A DNA stretch of 8,822 nt from Flavobacteriia bacterium (GTDB lineage Bacteria; Bacteroidota; Bacteroidia; Flavobacteriales; Flavobacteriaceae): positions 1 through 8,822 of the forward strand of contig QNYL01000015.1 of assembly GCA_003973375.1 (NCBI GenBank). The letters run 5' to 3'. Positions 6,076 through 8,822 of the stretch are shown here, piece after piece (position 1 is the stretch's first letter; each line of letters opens with the position of its first letter). Both the position numbers and the translations under genes were made by a program. The notes below the pieces were generated by a model. The model was given only the letters and a program-made list of their open reading frames with translations, was not told the origin of the DNA and made no database searches.

Positions 6076-6681
6076 ATGAAAAAGTCTGTTTTAACTTTTT
6101 TAGTATTCCTTTTTGTTACTTCTTTTTATGCTCAAAACGAGATCAGCAGCGAAGATGTAAATAAGGCAATAGATAAATCAGCTAAATATCAAAAAGAACT
6201 CGTAAAAGCATCGGCACCGATGATGAATTTTCTTTTAAAGTATGAGAATGGTAATCCGACGCAGGCCGATTTTGATCAGATGCTCAATCAGATGGGTATT
6301 ATGGATGAGGTTCAGAATGATAACAGCGGTTTGACCAAAGAAGATGCCTTTAAAATTATAGATACTTATATCAAAGCCGATCAGGGAAAAGAAGTAAATA
6401 TCGATATCGATCAGGATAAAAAAGAGAAAATATTGGAATATCTCAATCAGCTTGAGCAAGGTAAAAAAGATGCTGCGCAGATCTTTGGTCAGTTTGTCAA
6501 CAGTGGAGAATTGAACCGGGTAGCCGGTGAAGTGATTAAGGAGATCCAGAAAGTACAAATGATGAGGTTACATATAAGTTACGATGATTTCAGGAAGGAT
6601 GTATTGAAAAATAACCCCAATGCTTCCGAGACAGATATTAAAAAAGCATATGAAAAATTAAAAAAACAACTAAGATTCTAA
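6076..6681 (+). CDS. Secreted alpha-helical protein of unknown function
   Basis: 201 residues. Signal peptide MKKSVLTFLVFLFVTSFYA is cleaved before Q20. The mature chain is rich in Lys, Glu, Asp, Gln and Asn, has no Cys and few strand-forming stretches, and looks helical throughout. One part (residues ~84-135) alternates acidic and basic groups around VNIDIDQDKKEKILEYLNQL. The last 27 residues (KNNPNASETDIKKAYEKLKK, residues 178-197) resemble helix II of a J domain, but the HPD motif is missing, and a J-domain function is not credible for a secreted protein. I do not recognise a family. The gene follows the second pyrimidine-loop hairpin and is 18 bp ahead of the next gene, so it probably leads a three-gene unit. 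Possible roles are binding partner or chaperone of the other secreted products, but nothing in the sequence proves either. Confidence 0.8.
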   Translation: MKKSVLTFLVFLFVTSFYAQNEISSEDVNKAIDKSAKYQKELVKASAPMMNFLLKYENGNPTQADFDQMLNQMGIMDEVQNDNSGLTKEDAFKIIDTYIKADQGKEVNIDIDQDKKEKILEYLNQLEQGKKDAAQIFGQFVNSGELNRVAGEVIKEIQKVQMMRLHISYDDFRKDVLKNNPNASETDIKKAYEKLKKQLRF

Positions 6682-6699
6682 TAATTACAGCATTAACCA

Positions 6700-7767
6700 A
6701 TGAAAAAGAAATATTTTCTTATCCTCTTTATGTTCAGTGCAATTTGTTTTGCACAAGAATACAAACCCTATAAAATAAAGTCGGGTAAAATTGAATATGA
6801 AGTATGGAAATACAAAATATCTTCCCACTACAGCAATCATAATGGGGAGGAAAAAAGATGGAAAGAGGCCATGCCCTATGTTGTGGAGATCATAGATTTT
6901 TACTGGGATGATTATGGTGATAAAACATTTGAACAAAACTGGATCGTGGCAGAGCCTCACGGGCAGCAAATTCCAAAAATCCCGAATTATGAACTGCTAA
7001 CCACAAAAGGCAAAAAGTATTATTTTAATTATCAGGATTATACTTACAGGGAAGACCCGGATCATGTTAGAAGTGAATGTATGGAACGCTATAATTTTTA
7101 TCAGCTTACCGGATCATGGGTAAAAACAGTTTACGGGGGATATGAAAAAGGCGAGCAGAATGTTTTAGGCAAAAATTGTTCATATTATCAGGCCAATGAA
7201 GTACTTGATCTCTATATCTGGAAAGGTTTACCGCTCAAGGAAGATACATTTAAAACAAACAGGGAAGGGAAACGCTTAAATATTGAAAGTACCAGGATGG
7301 CAACAGATATACAAACCGGACTCGTATTTGATAAAATGATGTTCGATCCGATAAGGATTCAGCCGGATAGGGATTTTATAAGATTGAATATAGATGATAT
7401 CGGAGAGATGATAGATGCAGATCAGAATAAGTTGCGGCAAATAGATGAATCCGGATATGAAATCCGTGAAGGAGATGTGATACTTTATGTTACTTCCGAT
7501 TACAGACTGGGTAAATTAAGGGTATTACGAATAAGACGAAATGAGATGAATATACGGTTTGTTACTTATGACAGCGTGGGAAGTATTTTTAATGAGTCGA
7601 GTGATCTTTGTATAAAAAATAATTTTACTTGTGATCTTGATGGTGGTACGATCAGTAAAAACAGGATGTATCAACAGGATTTCAGATATAAATTTCAGGA
7701 TAAACCAATGCTGATCCCTTTTCCCAATTATGGATTCTATTTAATTAAGTCAAGCAGAAAAAAATAA
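6700..7767 (+). CDS. Secreted protein of unknown family, longer paralog of the product encoded at 5328-5981
   Basis: 355 residues. Signal peptide MKKKYFLILFMFSAICFA is cleaved before Q19. The first ~210 residues share landmarks with the 217-residue protein encoded upstream: YKIKSGKIEYE at 24-34, then VLGKNC ending at C160 and YIWKGLPLK from 172. The region between is longer here and rich in Tyr and Trp (for example DFYWDDYGDK and YYFNYQDYTYRED), which fits a beta-rich surface. The remaining ~140 residues have no counterpart in the shorter paralog; they include EIREGDVILYVTSDYRLGKLRV and CDLDGGTISKNRMY, which suggest a second beta domain. I see no catalytic motif and do not recognise the family. 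The start is well placed, 18 bp after the preceding gene, and the stop is 6 bp before the next start, so tight co-expression with the leucine-rich-repeat gene is likely. Confidence 0.83.
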   Translation: MKKKYFLILFMFSAICFAQEYKPYKIKSGKIEYEVWKYKISSHYSNHNGEEKRWKEAMPYVVEIIDFYWDDYGDKTFEQNWIVAEPHGQQIPKIPNYELLTTKGKKYYFNYQDYTYREDPDHVRSECMERYNFYQLTGSWVKTVYGGYEKGEQNVLGKNCSYYQANEVLDLYIWKGLPLKEDTFKTNREGKRLNIESTRMATDIQTGLVFDKMMFDPIRIQPDRDFIRLNIDDIGEMIDADQNKLRQIDESGYEIREGDVILYVTSDYRLGKLRVLRIRRNEMNIRFVTYDSVGSIFNESSDLCIKNNFTCDLDGGTISKNRMYQQDFRYKFQDKPMLIPFPNYGFYLIKSSRKK

Positions 7768-7773
7768 ATTACT

Positions 7774-8808
7774 ATGAAAAGGATTCTTTTTTTATCATTT
7801 ATCTTTTTCTGCGGACTAAATCTGAAAGCTCAGGAAGGAAAGACCTATGAATCTTTGGAGGAGGCCTTTAAAAACCCTGATTCGGTTTATAGTTTAGAAA
7901 TCAGCAATAAAGATCTGATCAGGATCACTCCGGATATTAAGAAATTCAAAAATCTGAAATATCTCAGTATCAGTAATACACAGGTAACTGAACTGCCAAA
8001 GGAAATTGGTTCACTGAGTAATCTGGTGGATCTCGATTTGAGGATGAATCAGATCAAAACATTGCCAAAATCGATAAAGAAACTCAAAAAACTCAGAGTT
8101 TTAAAGATCAATAACAGTAAGATCACTGAATTTCCTAAAACTTTTGGAAAACTTTCCAGCCTGGAATATATAATAATCAGTATTACTGATCTGGAAAAAC
8201 TCCCCAAATCTTTAGGTAAATTAAAGAACCTGAAAAGCATCAATATTTCAACAAGTAAACTTACAGATTTACCCGAATCTGTTGGAGATCTTACAAATCT
8301 TGAAAAATTACAGCTGGGAGGAAACAAGATCACTTCCCTCCCTGAATCTGTTGGAAAACTTGCAAAACTTGAAGAACTGTTCCTGATCAACAACCAGATC
8401 ACGGCTTTGCCGGAGTCTGTAGGGAAGCTTTCTAATCTAAAGAAACTATCAGTAGGAAGTAATCAACTAACCAAACTTCCTGAATCTTTTGGGAACCTTG
8501 CAAAACTTTTTGTGCTGGATCTGAGTGCTAATAAATTCAAAACGATTCCAGATGCCGTATTTGAATTATCAAATCTTTCTGATCTCGATCTTAGCGGAAA
8601 TCAATTAACAGAGATCTCCGATAAGATCGGAAACCTTAAAAATCTGAGTCGGCTGAATCTTTTCGGAAACCAGCTCAGCAGTTTGCCGGAATCCATAAGG
8701 AAACTTAAAAATCTTTTTAATGTTGAACTCTCTGAGAATTTATTAAAACAAAATGAAAAGGAGAGATTAATGAACCTTTTACCTGAATGTACCTGGAATT
8801 TTAATTAA
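7774..8808 (+). CDS. Secreted leucine-rich-repeat protein (twelve 23-residue repeats)
   Basis: 344 residues. Signal peptide of 19 residues, cleaved at KA|Q. After a short cap (20-50), residues 51-326 consist of exactly twelve 23-residue leucine-rich repeats of the form LPxxIGxLxxLxxLxLxxNxLxx with no insertion or deletion, then an 18-residue C-terminal cap ending MNLLPECTWNFN. This period and the LP start match the family found in bacterial and Ras-group LRR proteins, which form a curved solenoid used for protein or ligand binding. Repeats 2 and 6-12 keep the ladder Asn; repeats 1, 3, 4 and 5 have Thr or Ser there. No enzyme domain or outer-membrane anchor and no type IX secretion C-terminal domain is visible, so the protein is probably periplasmic or released. 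It is the last complete gene in the run, 6 bp after its neighbour. The partner is unknown. Confidence 0.92.
   Translation: MKRILFLSFIFFCGLNLKAQEGKTYESLEEAFKNPDSVYSLEISNKDLIRITPDIKKFKNLKYLSISNTQVTELPKEIGSLSNLVDLDLRMNQIKTLPKSIKKLKKLRVLKINNSKITEFPKTFGKLSSLEYIIISITDLEKLPKSLGKLKNLKSINISTSKLTDLPESVGDLTNLEKLQLGGNKITSLPESVGKLAKLEELFLINNQITALPESVGKLSNLKKLSVGSNQLTKLPESFGNLAKLFVLDLSANKFKTIPDAVFELSNLSDLDLSGNQLTEISDKIGNLKNLSRLNLFGNQLSSLPESIRKLKNLFNVELSENLLKQNEKERLMNLLPECTWNFN
7924..8751 (+). repeat. Twelve in-frame 69-bp units coding for leucine-rich repeats
   Basis: The LRR region is twelve head-to-tail 69-bp units. Most have drifted at the DNA level, but the central ones remain similar: GAATCTGTTGGA occurs at 8275-8286 and again exactly 69 bp on at 8344-8355. 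This suggests that the middle units duplicated more recently than the outer ones. Such arrays can gain or lose units by recombination between copies. Confidence 0.8.
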
Positions 8809-8822
8809 ATCTTAAAAAAATA

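Overview
The window looks like chromosomal DNA from a low-G+C member of the Bacteroidota, most likely a flavobacterium. The reasons are: signal peptides that end in A|Q (NAQ, QAQ, YAQ, FAQ, KAQ), start codons preceded by A/T-rich sequence rather than Shine-Dalgarno motifs, candidate promoters of the TAnnTTTG type, a membrane-anchored TPR-LuxR regulator, and a MobA-like protein with an extra N-terminal domain. I cannot name a genus. No RNA genes, insertion sequences or CRISPR arrays are visible.

Layout. Positions 1-1101 (minus strand) hold the 5' part of a molybdenum-cofactor nucleotidyltransferase (MobA-like) gene that runs off the left edge. A 175-bp divergent intergenic region follows. Next comes a plus-strand gene (1277-2899) for a predicted lipidated, membrane-spanning TPR protein with a cytoplasmic LuxR/GerE DNA-binding domain. 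After a 189-bp intergenic region with a palindrome, a repeated half-site and a good -7 element, six consecutive plus-strand genes (3089-8808) run to the right edge. All six products carry Sec signal peptides cleaved before Gln.

The six secreted products are: (1) a LamG-like jelly-roll protein with a C-terminal OmpA peptidoglycan-binding domain; (2) a shorter paralog with the same N-terminal helix and jelly roll but no OmpA domain; (3) a 217-residue protein of unknown family; (4) a helical 201-residue protein of unknown family; (5) a 355-residue protein related to (3); (6) a leucine-rich-repeat protein with twelve 23-residue repeats. Two long intergenic inverted repeats with pyrimidine-rich loops divide the run into units of 1, 2 and 3 genes, and each pair of paralogs is split by one of them.

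Inferred picture: the TPR-LuxR protein is a one-component sensor-regulator that may activate the adjacent run through the CATACT/AGTATG boxes, and the run would supply an envelope-anchored set of binding/scaffold proteins. No enzyme active site was recognised among the six secreted products, so the function of the set is unknown. It is the best candidate in the window for an undescribed system.
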